From assembly GCF_933775445.1 (NCBI RefSeq), contig NC_065876.1, positions 4,402,001-4,466,000 on the forward strand: a DNA stretch of 64,000 nt. Reading direction: 5' to 3'. Both the position numbers and the translations under genes were made by a program. This DNA comes from Argentina anserina. Lineage: Eukaryota > Streptophyta > Magnoliopsida > Rosales > Rosaceae. Numbering within the stretch: position 1 is the stretch's first letter; the number at the start of each line of letters is the position of its first letter. Under the pieces are notes generated by a model. That model saw nothing but the letters and a program-made list of their open reading frames with translations, had not been told where the DNA came from and searched no databases. Of the stretch, positions 37,443-49,234 are shown piece after piece.

Positions 37443-37627
37443 GAGATGAAAGATAAGAGCCAGTTGGACTAGCGAAGGATAACCTGCCTAAGAGAGCTCC
37501 CCAAACAAACTTGAAACTATAGCTAGCTAACTAAAGCTGACTAGAGATCGATCAGATCAATGCTGTGGATGATTAGTTTAGGCAAGTCATCCTTGGCTAC
37601 CAAACATGGCTCTCTTTACCTTCATAC
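37443..37627 (-). ncRNA. MIR169: MIR169 microRNA precursor
   Basis: On the minus strand, 37599-37579 reads TAGCCAAGGATGACTTGCC plus TA, a known miR169 form. The opposite arm (37490-37470, TAGGCAGGTTATCCTTCGC plus TA) pairs with it along 20 of 21 positions, with one C-C mismatch and two G-U pairs. The stem continues outward: GAGAGCCATGTTTGG (5' side) against CCAACTGGCTCTT (3' side). The mature sequence is on the 5' arm, as in all MIR169 genes. The plus strand could fold too but would not make miR169. miR169 normally cleaves NF-YA transcripts and acts in drought, nitrogen and flowering responses. Precursor ends are estimates. Confidence 0.88.
37579..37599 (-). ncRNA. miR169: Mature miR169 (predicted)
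   Basis: A 21-nt sequence on the 5' arm of the precursor, matching the miR169 family core TAGCCAAGGATGACTTGCC. Targets are expected to be NF-YA mRNAs, by family knowledge. Confidence 0.85.
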
Positions 37628-37689
37628 TAGACCTCTCTTCCTGTAGATCGATGATCAGTTGCTTATGCTCCATCCTACCACAGCTCTCT

Positions 37690-37699
37690 CTATATATAG
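37690..37699 (-). promoter_or_regulatory. Candidate TATA box of MIR169
   Basis: CTATATATAG on the minus strand, about 63 bp upstream of the predicted hairpin base, a sensible distance for a Pol II start roughly 30 bp downstream. A CT/GA-rich patch flanks it. Confidence 0.45.
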
Positions 37700-39192
37700 C
37701 CGTTGAAAAGTGAGTACTGGGTTGATTTAGAGAGCTAGATTCAGATACCAATGGTCACATGCATATATGCTGCATAATGTGCAGTAGTAAGTTCCCATGC
37801 AGATCGATAAGATGATCTGGAATATATTCCCAGCAACAATCAGGGGAGTCCATTTTTTATCCAGGAAGACTTGGAATGGTGCGTCATGTTGTGCGTGGAT
37901 ACACACACACACACACATCGATCATTGACCCAAAGATGCAAGAGCAACTGAGCAAGCTCTCACTTTCGAAAGCAAGCAAGCAGCATATGCATATATAGCG
38001 TAACGTTGTGGTCAAGCAACTTGCTACGTACTTATCATGAATCCAAGGAGGCGGGTAGAGAAGTACACACATCATCCTCATCACAGACACTTCAACAAGT
38101 CTAAATTCCTTTGTGAAATCACTTAAATCAGTGAAATGTATATTTCTGCGAGTTAATTACACACTACTGGAGAAACTGGATCTGTGGCTAATATGAACAT
38201 TACTGAAAGTTATAGTAATCAAATTAATGGCTATACGAATATACGATTATCTATACAATTAGAGAAAGACCAAAAATTAATGTGGATGGTTTCACTATAT
38301 TTGATGTGACATACCGATTGACCTTCCATGATAATATTCACCAGCTTAATTATTGGTGAGATCAATATATTCCAATGCTCACAGGTTGTTCAAGTCGATC
38401 AACCATGCCAACATGCATGCCATCTTATTCCTACTTTTGAAAATTAAACACACTGACTCAACCTTCAAATTCAATCACTTGACGTTAATTTGGATCTGTT
38501 CCGTTTGACTCAGAAATTAACGGAGAAGAAGCACATAGCAAATGTTCCGGCATCCTTATCAATTCCATTCAGGGCTGAATTCTTACTTGAAAAAGTGATA
38601 TGTTTCTCTCCGACAACAAGGGTCGACATTTCATCACTAGCGTACTTCTACAAACAGCTTTATTTCGTTTTCAAGGTCCTCTTCCGATCCATTCCAATAA
38701 TTCTACTCAGTGTGCGAGCACATGCACTTGTCAAATTCTGTGTCTGTCTTGATCGATTTGAGATTCTTAATGGCAGCTCCCTATTGTATTTTAGTTTGAC
38801 ATAACGTTTGATCACTTCGATCTGCTGCAGTTCTGCTTCCTTTGAATTGGTGTGGGATAACGTAGTGTTCAAGACTTCAAGCCATGGCACTTACAATTAA
38901 CTTGTCATCTGTTTCGTTGATCATAGGAATGAAAATAGTCATTGCCCTAGATCGTTCCCAATGATCGAGCACTAGCTAGAAACTAGGAAGCAACTCTTTC
39001 TTCTTAAATAGGATCAATGACGTTGTCCTCAAATGCTTTATACACCCAAAGACTTATATGCGCCATGATCTTGTCAAAATCTTCTGTTCCGACCACCATA
39101 AAAAAAATTCATATGGGGGTTTTCACACCTGTATATGCTTTTACAAACACAACCTAATTAATGTGATTCTTAATTATAAAGAAGGTTAAGCT
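37700..39192. other. Noncoding DNA upstream of MIR169
   Basis: Likely MIR169 promoter at the left end. Nothing else recognised. Confidence 0.4.
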
Positions 39193-39205
39193 AAAAGCTA
39201 AGGGC

Positions 39206-39371
39206 ACCCATGCGGTGTGGTTCGGATGACAATCCAATGAGCCACCAAACATGACGAACGTTGCTTCGATACTGATAATAAGTCAGAGGTTCGAATCCTG
39301 CTTTGGATAAAAACATACGAGTCAGAACCCTTGAGGCTAAAGCTTCGGCTTTCCTTTAGTAACCAAAAAAT
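39206..39371 (+). mobile_element. SINE (tRNA-derived), 166 bp
   Basis: Flanked by a perfect 13-bp direct repeat AAAAGCTAAGGGC (39193-39205 and 39372-39384). Near the 5' end GCGGTGTGGTTCGG resembles a Pol III A box. GGTTCGAATCC near 39289 is a textbook B box. The 3' end is A-rich. This order, with a long target duplication, is diagnostic of a SINE. Family not identified. Confidence 0.8.
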
Positions 39372-39686
39372 AAAAGCTAAGGGCCCGAATCATGATCATG
39401 AAATTGGCTTCATCTTGAATCGACACCACCCTGATCTCAATTCATTTGAACCTCACAATGCTATTGCTATTGCTATGTAGGGTAATAACAAGTTTGCCAT
39501 AATGGACAAGTAAGACTTTTGATCCATTAGATTTGTCCTGCCCATATGTCTACAAGGCCTTTTCAATATATACCTAGTCAGGCCTACCAATCCCATATGC
39601 ATGTCCTCCTCCCCGTCTCCTAGCTTAGGTCCTTTCCATAAGTGAAGAAGCCATTGTGGCCTCAATGGTGACTACTGTCGAGCAGG

Positions 39687-40245
39687 TAGGGGCGGACATA
39701 AAAAACGGAAAATCTCGATCTTGTCCTGAAACTCATAGGGATGAGACGGGACGGAGATCTAAAAACGTTTGTTCCGTCCCGATCCCGTCCCGTTTCATAA
39801 TAGTGGGATGAGACGTGAGACGAATAATTTATATCTCGTTTCGTCCCGTCCCGTCCCGTCTTTAATGAAAACTTAAATATTCTTATATTTTGTATTAAAA
39901 TAAAACCAATTTATGTCCTTAATAACTCCAAAATTATATCAACTCAAATAATAATGGTAAATTATAATTTTTTGAACATAATATGCATTTTTTTGTTAAA
40001 ATTTCATTATTAAATGTTACTTTGTAAATAAAAAAGTAAAAATATAGGTTTTTATTTAACTTCATAGGAAGGTGGGATTTATCCCGTCCCGTCTTGATCC
40101 CGTCCCGTCCCAACCGGGATTAATTCCGAGTGAGATGCATTATTAAAAACCCTCGTCCCGTTCCGATCATGTCCCGATTCAAAAGAGTGGGATGTGACGT
40201 GGGATGAGCCACGTCCTGTCCTATCCTATCTTGTGCCCACCCCTA
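39687..40245. mobile_element. Non-autonomous hAT-type element (559 bp)
   Basis: A perfect 8-bp target duplication CGAGCAGG (39679-39686 and 40246-40253). Terminal inverted repeats are TAGGGGCGGACA and TGTGCCCACCCCTA. CGTCCCGTCCC-type subterminal repeats fill both ends, with an AT-rich centre (39870-40070). Same family as 9955-10748, inserted in the other orientation. No coding capacity. Confidence 0.92.
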
Positions 40246-40253
40246 CGAGCAGG

Positions 40254-40905
40254 AGATCAACTTCCCTCATCCTTATGGTAACAAGAATTATAGTTCGAAC
40301 TTCAAAGTACGTACTTAGTGAAGGAGCTGATCGGGGGAGAACAATTTGATTTTTTTTTTGGTCCGAAGAACATTTTGATTTTTAAGGGGAAGAGATCCTT
40401 GTTCATATGAATGTCTAATTGATTTTTAAAATTAATATATCAATTTAGAAAGCTATTAGAAGCTCCGAACATTATATATATAAACCGAGATGTTGATTTC
40501 AAGTGCATGAATTATTGCATGGCATATATATGTAAACTTTTCGTGCAATCGTTGACTTTAATATATGCATACATCACTACACATTTAAGCTAAAATTTCA
40601 CAAATTTTCAATTGAAGATATCATAGTTCTTATATATATAATGTCTTGGGCCATTGACAAATGTGTAAGGTTGAATATCAATGTCAGACATCAACTAAAT
40701 TGACCACCCAGAAATAGATAGCTGCATTCATACAATTAATTTGGCTCATCGTTTACTTTGTAATCAAGAACAATTGTCTCTCTAACTCGTATAAATTCTT
40801 AGACCCAGTCATTACTGGTGTGGATGTCACAATTGGACCACCCATTCTAATGCATACCAACCTACTAAGGTGTTGTTCTTGACAGTTGGGGAGTATAGAT
40901 AGGCA
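40254..40905. other. Noncoding DNA between hAT element and MITE
   Basis: AT-rich, nothing recognised. Confidence 0.4.
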
Positions 40906-40908
40906 TTA

Positions 40909-41198
40909 GAGCATCTCTAAGAGACTAGTTATTTTAAATTTGGATAGTTTTTTTTTGCTAATTTTGATGTCCAACAGAATAGCTAAAAGATACATAAGTT
41001 TAGCTTTAACCAAAATGTATAGCTAAATTTGGCTAGAGTTAAAGAAAAAAATAGTTTTTCGTTGAATTTTTTAACCTTTAATTTATAACTTAATTTAAAT
41101 TTAGATATATGTTAGAGCATAACTTATTAACAAACGAACTATAATTTATTTTTAGCCATATCTTATTACTAAGATAACTCTCATTCTTTGAGATGCCC
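40909..41198. mobile_element. Tourist-like (PIF/Harbinger) MITE, 290 bp
   Basis: A TTA target duplication on each side (40906-40908 and 41199-41201). Imperfect inverted ends GAGCATCTCTAAGAGA and GGGCATCTCAAAGAAT (reverse complement of the right end). The interior is AT-rich and noncoding. Confidence 0.75.
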
Positions 41199-41201
41199 TT
41201 A

Positions 41202-43955
41202 GGCTGCAAAAGTTTGATGGTAATCAATTAATTTTAATTTCTATCGTGTAATTGAGATTTCATGTAGCAATAATTAACTGAAATTTGTTCATGCACCATA
41301 ATATGGTCCACTTGTAAAAACATTAAACATGATGCTATTTGAAGTGATAACTTTTTTTTATGAGACTATTACTATAGACTAAACATTTATTTAACGTTTG
41401 TACCAACCGAAATTTATTTACATCATCGTAAATACACATAAAAGAGATGAGCTTTAGTTCAGTACTATAAGTTGTCTTATAAATTTGCAGTCTGCATCTT
41501 TTAATCCATGCTATTTTTTCTATTTATGAACATATGTTTTGTTTCTTGTTTTTAAATTTATATTATGATGAGTGTGGGTAAATGTCCACTCAATCGCAAT
41601 TTAAACCTCAATTCTGATGTATCTACAACCTGTTACCCATCTTATAAAAATAGCCACCTGATCATAAATATCATTATATTAAAAACTTTATTTATAAATA
41701 AAAAAGTTAAAAAGACGTTTATGACGTCAGATAAAAAGAGTCGGAAAAAAAAAAGGAAAAAAGAATGACGCGGTACTTTAACTTAACGCTCCAAACACGT
41801 AGACAGACTCACTCCAAAAAGTCAGTCACAAACTTAATGTCAAAGGAAAGCCTCTCCCCGTCACAGCCCAATCTCCCATCCCTTTGACTCGGACTCGCCG
41901 ATCCATCCGACGGCTGAGACGCGGCCTTGACGGTAACGGCGAGCGGTGAGGCTGTGACGCGAGCGTCGTCGTCTTGGGAGCTTTCGCTGTCGTACCTGTC
42001 TCTCACTTTCTGGCATATAATTGAAAAAAGGCCCTCGGGTCCCACCGGCGTCTTTAACTCCCCACGCTGTGACTCACTCGCTTCGGTCAACGGAGAGAGA
42101 AGGGTGTGACTGAGTGAGAGATTGGACCGCTATTCCTCCGGCTCGATTTCCGATTCTCATTAATAATCCTCAACCGGGTGCTTTCTCCACGCGCTCTGCC
42201 TCTATGCCTGTGCTGCACAAACCGATGGATGGTTCAGTAGGACGGAAACACTCAAACTAGGTAGAGTGAATCCGTATTCTAGGCACAACTATGGAAGGAA
42301 CTTGGCAGGGCTGGTGAGCTCTTGCTGACACCAGCCATTAGAAATAAGACATGTAACATTATGTTGGATATTAGCTTTCAGCTGCTAGCGGATATCGTAA
42401 GAATTAGAAACAGATCGAGATGATTGTCTACAAGACAAGCTCATGAGGCTTCATTTCAGACCTAAGAGAAAATTTCACAACTAAGTACGTCTTCGTCTGG
42501 GACAACCTCAACGTACTTCATCTCTAAAGCATCCACTCTTTTTATGATCTTTCGTTTCTCCTAGGAGCATTCCTCTTCCTCGTGCTCTTATCCTCTGTCT
42601 CTACCTTAAAAACCTCTTCCTCCATATGAAAGTTGTTTTATGGATTACAACTCTATTTATCGAAATCATTGAATACTAAAACAAAAGAAAAGGAAAAACA
42701 TTCAATACCCAACATATTAATCGATTGAACCAGACAAATTAATTTGATTATAGCCATAACACAAGTATTAGATTTTATTTGGCTGATGTAAATTAAAGAT
42801 TCAACCGTCTCTAACTTCAAAAACCAACCGATTGGATGCTATGAATTCCTCAAACTAACGAATGATCAAAACAGGCAACAACACAAATGCAATTTTTCAG
42901 ACTGTAGAAGGCTATTTGGAAGATATCAAAGGGGAGATTGTAATTGAAAAAACAAATAGAAAAGAAGAGAATTGGAAATTTGTAAAGGTGTTAAACTTAA
43001 ACCTAAACTCTCTGTCTCTCTCCTCCGTTAGCAGTTAAAAACTAATATATTTTAAAAAGTCACGTGTCATGTTTTTATTGGCCGGTGTCAGCTAAAGCTG
43101 ACCAGTTCGGGTCAGGCAAGTTTTTTTTCCCTATTTAATTGAAGACTATAAAACTACTTCCCCGTTAATGTGAAACTTAGTAACTTCTTGTCATCGACTT
43201 ATATATATTCCATAAAATCCTATTTTTTACGTATGTTTTGGTAAGATAACAATATATGACATTTTAGTTTAGTAATAAGAGCGAAATGATAACATTGTCT
43301 TGGCTCAAGAGGATGCCCAACACCTCTATTCTATAAGGATAATGTAAATTGTTAAGAATCGAATTACTTTTTTAATTAAAGTTTTCTTTGGTGATATAAA
43401 TAAGTTTGCCACTTCATTCGAAATGCACTCAAAAGTTCAACATGCTGGTATTTGAGTTGATGGGTCATTCTTCTGTACAAGTAAAAATTATTTGAGTATT
43501 CTATTATAAAAAGCACAAGTTAAACGTTTGGTATAGAACAGAAATAGTGTTTCATTTTACACTTTTAAATTCCTTTTCCTAATATAAAAATAAGTTCAAA
43601 TTTCAATTCCTATTTAGAACAATAGACATTATAATTACTTTCTTATAAGTTCAAAATTACTTACCTAATAATATCTGCCTTCCTAAATTTATTGTCTTTG
43701 TATCATTAGGAACTATATATTTTTCCTTAAATTTCATGCATTAGTGCTCTATATAAGTCCTTCTCTTCTAATAATACAGTAACGAAAAATCCACAGAAAA
43801 ACTTCCCGGAGAAATTTTTTTGTCAAAGAGATTTAAGTTTAGTGTTCGATGAACATCGTACATATCTGAACTCAATTGATCAGAGAAACACTATACCAGG
43901 AAGCAAAACAGAACGCCGTTAAAACCGTGAGAGCCACGCCCCGTCAGTTGCGTCG
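41202..43955. other. Region upstream of the ARM-repeat gene
   Basis: Mostly AT-rich. A GC-rich island at about 41809-42110 contains a minus-strand open frame of 93 codons with no recognised domain. It looks more like a promoter or 5'-leader region (CATCCGACGGCTGAGAC) than a gene. No adjoining exons found. Confidence 0.4.
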
Positions 43956-45785
43956 ATGCCGCAACCACAGTCGCCCCCTCCACGTCAGCACCCGACTGGT
44001 CCTTGTCCTTCTTCTTCTTCAACACCCGCTCACATGCTTCGTCGTCTTCTCAAACCCAACACCGCTCTCCTTCTCCACCTTCTCTCTCTAAACCATAACT
44101 CTCTCTCCTCCGCCATGAAAGACCCGGAAGCCAACGACGACCCCATAGCAGTCTCCATCGACCTCCTCCGTTCTCTCTCCTCCGAAATCCCCCACGTCCA
44201 GACCTTCAAAGGCAAATGGGCCTTAATCAACACCAAGCTCACCAACCTCAAAGCCCACCTCGCCGACTTCGCCGACTTCCCCACCTCCGCCTCCAACCCT
44301 CTCGCCCTCGACCTCCTCCTCTCCGTCGCCCACACTCTCCGCGCCGCCGTCGACCTCGCCCGCCGCTGCCGGGACTCTAGTTTGATCGAGGGAAAGCTCC
44401 GGACGCAGAGCGACGTCGACTCCATCCTCGCCAAGCTCGATCTCCACCTCCGCGACGGCGAGATTATCTTCAAGAGCGGCGTCCTCCACGACACCGCCGG
44501 CTTCAGCTCCTCCTCCAAGAGGGAGTCCGTCCGCGCCGAGTGCCGCAACCTCGTCACGTGCCTCCAAATCGGCGGCGGAGAGTCGCGGTACGCCGCCGTG
44601 GAGGCGCTGCTGGCGCTGCTCAGGGAGGACGACAAGAACGTGACGATCGCGGTGGCGCAGGGGATCGTACCGGTGCTGGTGAAGCTTCTGGATTCGGGGA
44701 GCTTCGAGATGAAGGAGAACGCCGTGGCGGCGATTGCGGTTGTTTCCGTGGTGGAGAGCAGCAGGAGCGTTCTGGCCGCCGAGGGGCTGCTGCTGCTGAA
44801 TCACTTGGTTAGGGTTCTGGACTCCGGCAGCGGCGTCGCCAAGGAGAAGGCATGCGTGGCGCTTGAAGCCTTGAGCTTTTCGAAGGAGAATGCTAGAGCG
44901 ATTTGCTCCAGCGGCGGCGTTTCGTCGCTGCTGGATATCTGCGAGGGCGGCACGCCGGGCTCGCAGGCATCGGCGGCCGGAGTGTTGAGGAATTTGGCTG
45001 CTTTTGCTGAAAATAAGGAGAATTTCATAGAGGAGAAAGGAGTTGGTGTTCTTTTGGGGCTGGCGAGCTCCGGCACGGCTTTAGCTCAGGAGAATGCCAT
45101 TGGTTGTTTGTGCCATTTGGTCTCTGATAGTGAAAAGCGTAAGGATTTGGTGGTGAAGGAGGGAGGGATTGAGTGCTTGAAGAATTTGAATTTATGGGAT
45201 TCGGAGTTTAGTAATAATAATCGGGGTCTTGAGGCTGCGGTGGAGTTGGTAATGCACTTGGCTTCGTGCTCTATGATTGCGGACGCTCTTGTGGCGGAGG
45301 GGTTTGTGACTAGGATTGTCAAGGTGATGAATTGTGGTGTGTTGGGGGTGAGGAGTCAGGCGGCCAAGGCGGTTTACGAGCTTGGGTTTTGCTCGAGGAC
45401 GAGGAAGGAGATGGGGGAATGTGGCTGCATTCCGCCTTTGGTGAAGATGTTGGATGGCAAAGCAGTGGAAGAGAAAGAAGCTGCGGCCAAGGCATTGTCA
45501 GCATTGTTGCGCTGTGCTGAAAATAGGAAGATTTTTAGGAGAATTGATGGCGCGATTTTGAGTACCGTTCAGCTTTTGAACCCTTCTATGAAGAATTTGG
45601 ATAAGAAGTACCCTGTTGCTGCGTTGGCGGCACTTGCGCATTCGAAGAAGTGCAAGAAGCAAATGGTGAAAGCAGGTGCCTGCATACATTTGCAGAAACT
45701 ACTCGATTTGGAAGTAGAGGGGTCTCAGAAGCTCCTGGAAAGCCTTTGTCGTAGTAAAATTTGGGGCGTTTTTGCCAGATCTTAA
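43956..45785 (+). CDS. ARM-repeat (armadillo) protein
   Basis: A single uninterrupted frame of 609 residues. The first ATG (43956) adds a Pro/Ser-rich leader. A second in-frame ATG at 44115 (MKDPEANDDPIAVS) begins the part that looks conserved, so the real protein may be 556 residues. An N-terminal helical domain (IDLLRSLSSEIPHVQTFKGK, then KLDLHLRDGEIIFKSGVLHD) is followed by armadillo repeats from about residue 205 on, e.g. VAQGIVPVLVKLLDSGSFEM, GVSSLLDICEGGTPGSQASA and GCIPPLVKMLDGKAVEEKEA. There is no U-box, so it is not an obvious E3 ligase. It resembles Arabidopsis At5g50900 (from memory), of unknown function. The first 900 bp are GC-rich, which creates long antisense frames. Confidence 0.92.
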   Translation: MPQPQSPPPRQHPTGPCPSSSSTPAHMLRRLLKPNTALLLHLLSLNHNSLSSAMKDPEANDDPIAVSIDLLRSLSSEIPHVQTFKGKWALINTKLTNLKAHLADFADFPTSASNPLALDLLLSVAHTLRAAVDLARRCRDSSLIEGKLRTQSDVDSILAKLDLHLRDGEIIFKSGVLHDTAGFSSSSKRESVRAECRNLVTCLQIGGGESRYAAVEALLALLREDDKNVTIAVAQGIVPVLVKLLDSGSFEMKENAVAAIAVVSVVESSRSVLAAEGLLLLNHLVRVLDSGSGVAKEKACVALEALSFSKENARAICSSGGVSSLLDICEGGTPGSQASAAGVLRNLAAFAENKENFIEEKGVGVLLGLASSGTALAQENAIGCLCHLVSDSEKRKDLVVKEGGIECLKNLNLWDSEFSNNNRGLEAAVELVMHLASCSMIADALVAEGFVTRIVKVMNCGVLGVRSQAAKAVYELGFCSRTRKEMGECGCIPPLVKMLDGKAVEEKEAAAKALSALLRCAENRKIFRRIDGAILSTVQLLNPSMKNLDKKYPVAALAALAHSKKCKKQMVKAGACIHLQKLLDLEVEGSQKLLESLCRSKIWGVFARS

Positions 45786-47039
45786 CAATTGAAGACAATA
45801 TCCAAGTGACAAATACCAAGTATAGGTACATGAAGATGATTCATTGATATTTCTGTACAATAGTTGTGATTACCGTTTTGGTTTTCGATTTTCTCCCCTG
45901 TTTATAATTTGTGCTTGTTTAAGTCTAGGAATTACATTTTGTTAGCTTAGTTGTTATGTTGTATCTAGGTTTGGCGACCTAACTGGATAGGCCTTCTAAG
46001 TTATCTAAACCGAAAGTCAATAATTGATATTGCTGCATAATATGTGGGTTCGTACTCCTTGTACACATTGGGAATTCGAGATAGGTGTTGTATTCCATTT
46101 CTTAATAGACATCCAATGTAATGGTTAGTTCTTCATTGTTGATCAAACCTATATCTTTGTATTAGTTTCGCTTATCTCGGGAAATCCAGTATATGAATAC
46201 ATATCGTGAGTTTTGTTCAAGCACAAAAGCAGCATGGAATTGTAGAGAACTAGATGCTTGCATAATGTTTTCCATGTTTTGGTAGTTAGGACTTGGAAGT
46301 TCTCAATAATACACAGAACAAAGGTGGGCCAGAAGCATGTGCTTGATTATTGTCATTTCTCTGTGATATGTTCCTCTCTGGTAATGCCAGCTTCTCTCTG
46401 GTTTGCGCTACCGACCAGTATCATCTTATCTTCTTCTGCATCTAATTTCATTCATCTTTAGCTCTGGGGTCCCAAGTTTATGTTCCTAAATGATTGTTGT
46501 TCATGGTGTTATGACTATTATCATATAAGCTGTGTCTATGTAGTTGCCGTAGCATTTTCAGCCAATTTGGTTGTATGATAGATGGAATTTTGAAGAAGCT
46601 GGTGGAGTTTTGTGTTTATGAACCATGTGAGCATGTGCATTTGTCCAAATGGTCTGCCCAATTTCGCACTTTTATGCTGTTGATAACCTAACATTGCCTG
46701 CCTTAAAATTATTTGCGGTTGTAGGTAGGAGATACTGTTATTATATAAGTTAGTCAGAATGAACTGCTGCCTGATATATAAGGATTAAGGAGGGAATAAA
46801 AAGTCTAGAATGGCTGCATTATACCCTAACTATGAATATATACAGCTGTGGTTTTTAGAATCTCGTTATTCCTCTGATGGAATCTTTGGAGAACAGAGTA
46901 TTCACTATTCAGCTAGTCCTCACTTTGTCACAAAAAAAAAATTGTCCTTTTATACTTGTATTTTGGTGCTCTATATGAACTTTGAAGTCGAAAATCTGGT
47001 ATCCGATTTGAAGTAATTTGCTTAGGTTTTGCTATTTGT
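45786..47039. other. 3' region of the ARM gene
   Basis: Probable 3' UTR and downstream AT-rich DNA; no further gene recognised. Confidence 0.4.
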
Positions 47040-48070
47040 TTGCACCCGACTTTGATAAGTCGGCCTATATATTCTTGGCCGATAGATAAAGAAAATTTTG
47101 GTGTTTTTATTAATGATATCTCAATAAAATTTCATTTTTATGGAAATTCTATTAGATATTATGTGTTGGAGATTCAAGTAAAATGGGAAGGAAATTATAA
47201 CGGTAATTAGTTAATTGCCGAGATATATAAAAGGGGAAGGAAGTTATAACGGCGATTAATTGCCGATATATTTAAGAGAAAGGAAATAACGATAATTGAT
47301 TATTTAATTGCCAAGATTTAATCATAATAGAATCAAATAACGGCAATAATAATTGTCAAGTTAACGGCATTAATTATTAATTTTAATATTTAATGCCGAG
47401 AAGGAAATTACTCCTTATGGTGTAGAAAAAGAGAATAATGATAATGTGATTGAGGTATGAAGAAATATGAAGTATATTTTGAATTCAGTCATTAAGACCG
47501 AAAATATCATTTAATTAAATATATATATATTTTTGTAAATCTTACGTATATAGCAATATAAATAAGAGGCGATTAACACAATGTAAAGGGTCCCTGACCA
47601 CACAACCCAAATCAATTCAATACACCAAATTCTCTACATTATCAATCTTTTCGTTTTTGTTCCTGTTAGAATTTTTATCGTTTTTTTAGTCTTTCTAGCA
47701 ATTAGATCTGTAATCTTTTACTTTACTTTCCACACTTTATTTCTCACTCAACATTTGTGAAAACACGGAAAGTCCTTACAACAAAAGTACAAGAGCCCAA
47801 CGGCCGATACGGTTCATTCCTCGGCCGACAATTACTTGAAAGAAGTCAGATCTAGCGCAAATCATGTATTAAAACCTCGTCTGGCCGTGAGTTGGCACGC
47901 TCGCAAACCAGAAAGACGGTTGTTTCTGAGTCCCTCAGCCCTATTCTAGACTGAGACGATTTTTTGCCAAACACTTTCTGTTGAGAATTGGCGGTATCTC
48001 CTCTGCCGAGTCACAATAGAACAGAATTGGATTGCTAAGACGGGTCTTGGGCTCGGTAGCCTTCCCTTTT
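47040..48070 (+). repeat. Possible LTR-retrotransposon fragment
   Basis: Several copies of an ATAACGG..ATTAATTGCCGA theme (47190-47400). Then a TATA-like TATAAATAAGAGG (47557-47569), a CT-rich leader-like stretch, and a GGCCGA-rich region to about 48070. This looks like LTR U3-R-U5 plus leader of a non-autonomous element. I found no second LTR or target duplication. Low certainty. Confidence 0.3.
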
Positions 48071-49234
48071 AAGGGTGAGGGTGTTCAGAAGGAGAGACCT
48101 GCAGAGGCTAGATTCATAATGAACAATGGTATTTTGATGTAGTAAAAGAGGAGGGAAGCGCAGCATTGCGCCAATATTGATAGTGGGCTGCATCTTCATC
48201 CGGGTATCTAAGCATTGAAATTCTAGGATGTCTAAGCTTAAACTAACAGAATGACTTAAACTAAAATACGAGTTCTTGGGCCCGAATTTCCTATCATGAT
48301 TAAAGAACCACGATGATTCTGTCCATTAGTAAGAAATTCTATCACCTTGAACATGTGAGATACTGAGGTTCTATGTCCATTGGTAAGAAACTGAAGTACT
48401 AGACTACTAGAGGAACAAAACGATTCGATTATACGATTGGCAACAACTCAAAGAGAAAACAATGAACTGAAATCAAGAACATCGGCCATAGAATTAAGTT
48501 GCATGACTGGATACCAGTACGTACATCTCTTTCTTTCCCTTCGACTTCAATTAGGCAAGGCAAACTATTTTTTGCGTAATGCGATTGGGGAATAACAGTG
48601 ACAGAGCCTTTGAGCCTACTGTAATGAAAGGATGACCAACTACGGTACCTCCTGTACTAGAAACTGGAAAGTGGAAACTAGATAACAATCTCTACCAGTT
48701 AGCTTCTTCTAAAACCTATACGAGAACGTTTCAGCCATAGTTACTGTTTCAAAGTTCAAACTGGACTCAAAACTGAAGTAATTAGGTTTTGCTTTTCTCC
48801 TCTGCCACACAAAGAAGTTGTCCTTTCTTGGAAGTAATTAGGTGGTGCAACATGCTTGATGCTTGTGCTAATTAGACGTTAATCCATTTCGGTCAGATAC
48901 TCTTTGTGGGTGCCTTGGTTATCTCCGGCTGCCAACCTAAAAAACCATTTTGTCATTTTAGTTTTGTTTTGAAAAAAAAAAGGTCCAAAACTATGAATAA
49001 GTTTCATTTCTTATGGAACACAGTTCTGGTTTCTCAGACACATCAATATGTGCCATCTCTTCATAATGGCACTAGATTAGATCTACAACATCATACCATC
49101 AACATAGTTCTACATTTCATAAGGTGCTTCTTCTGTAACACGGCATAGCCTTGAAAGAAAATTAAAGACTTTCTTCTGCTACGACAAGAAACTACAACAG
49201 CAACTGAATCACAACCGGCCGTAGAACTTCTAAA
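48071..49234. other. Noncoding DNA downstream of the CASP-like gene
   Basis: No gene recognised. Confidence 0.4.

Noticed and set aside
37470..37490. A miR169-like sequence on the plus strand
   Set aside because: It differs from miR169 at three positions and is better explained as the star arm of the minus-strand precursor.
39280..39300. Possible tRNA gene from the B-box GGTTCGAATCC
   Set aside because: No cloverleaf around it, and the flanking 13-bp duplication and A-rich tail show a SINE.
44030..44804. Long minus-strand frames opposite the ARM gene
   Set aside because: Shadows of a GC-rich coding region; Arg/Glu-rich low-complexity translations with no domain.
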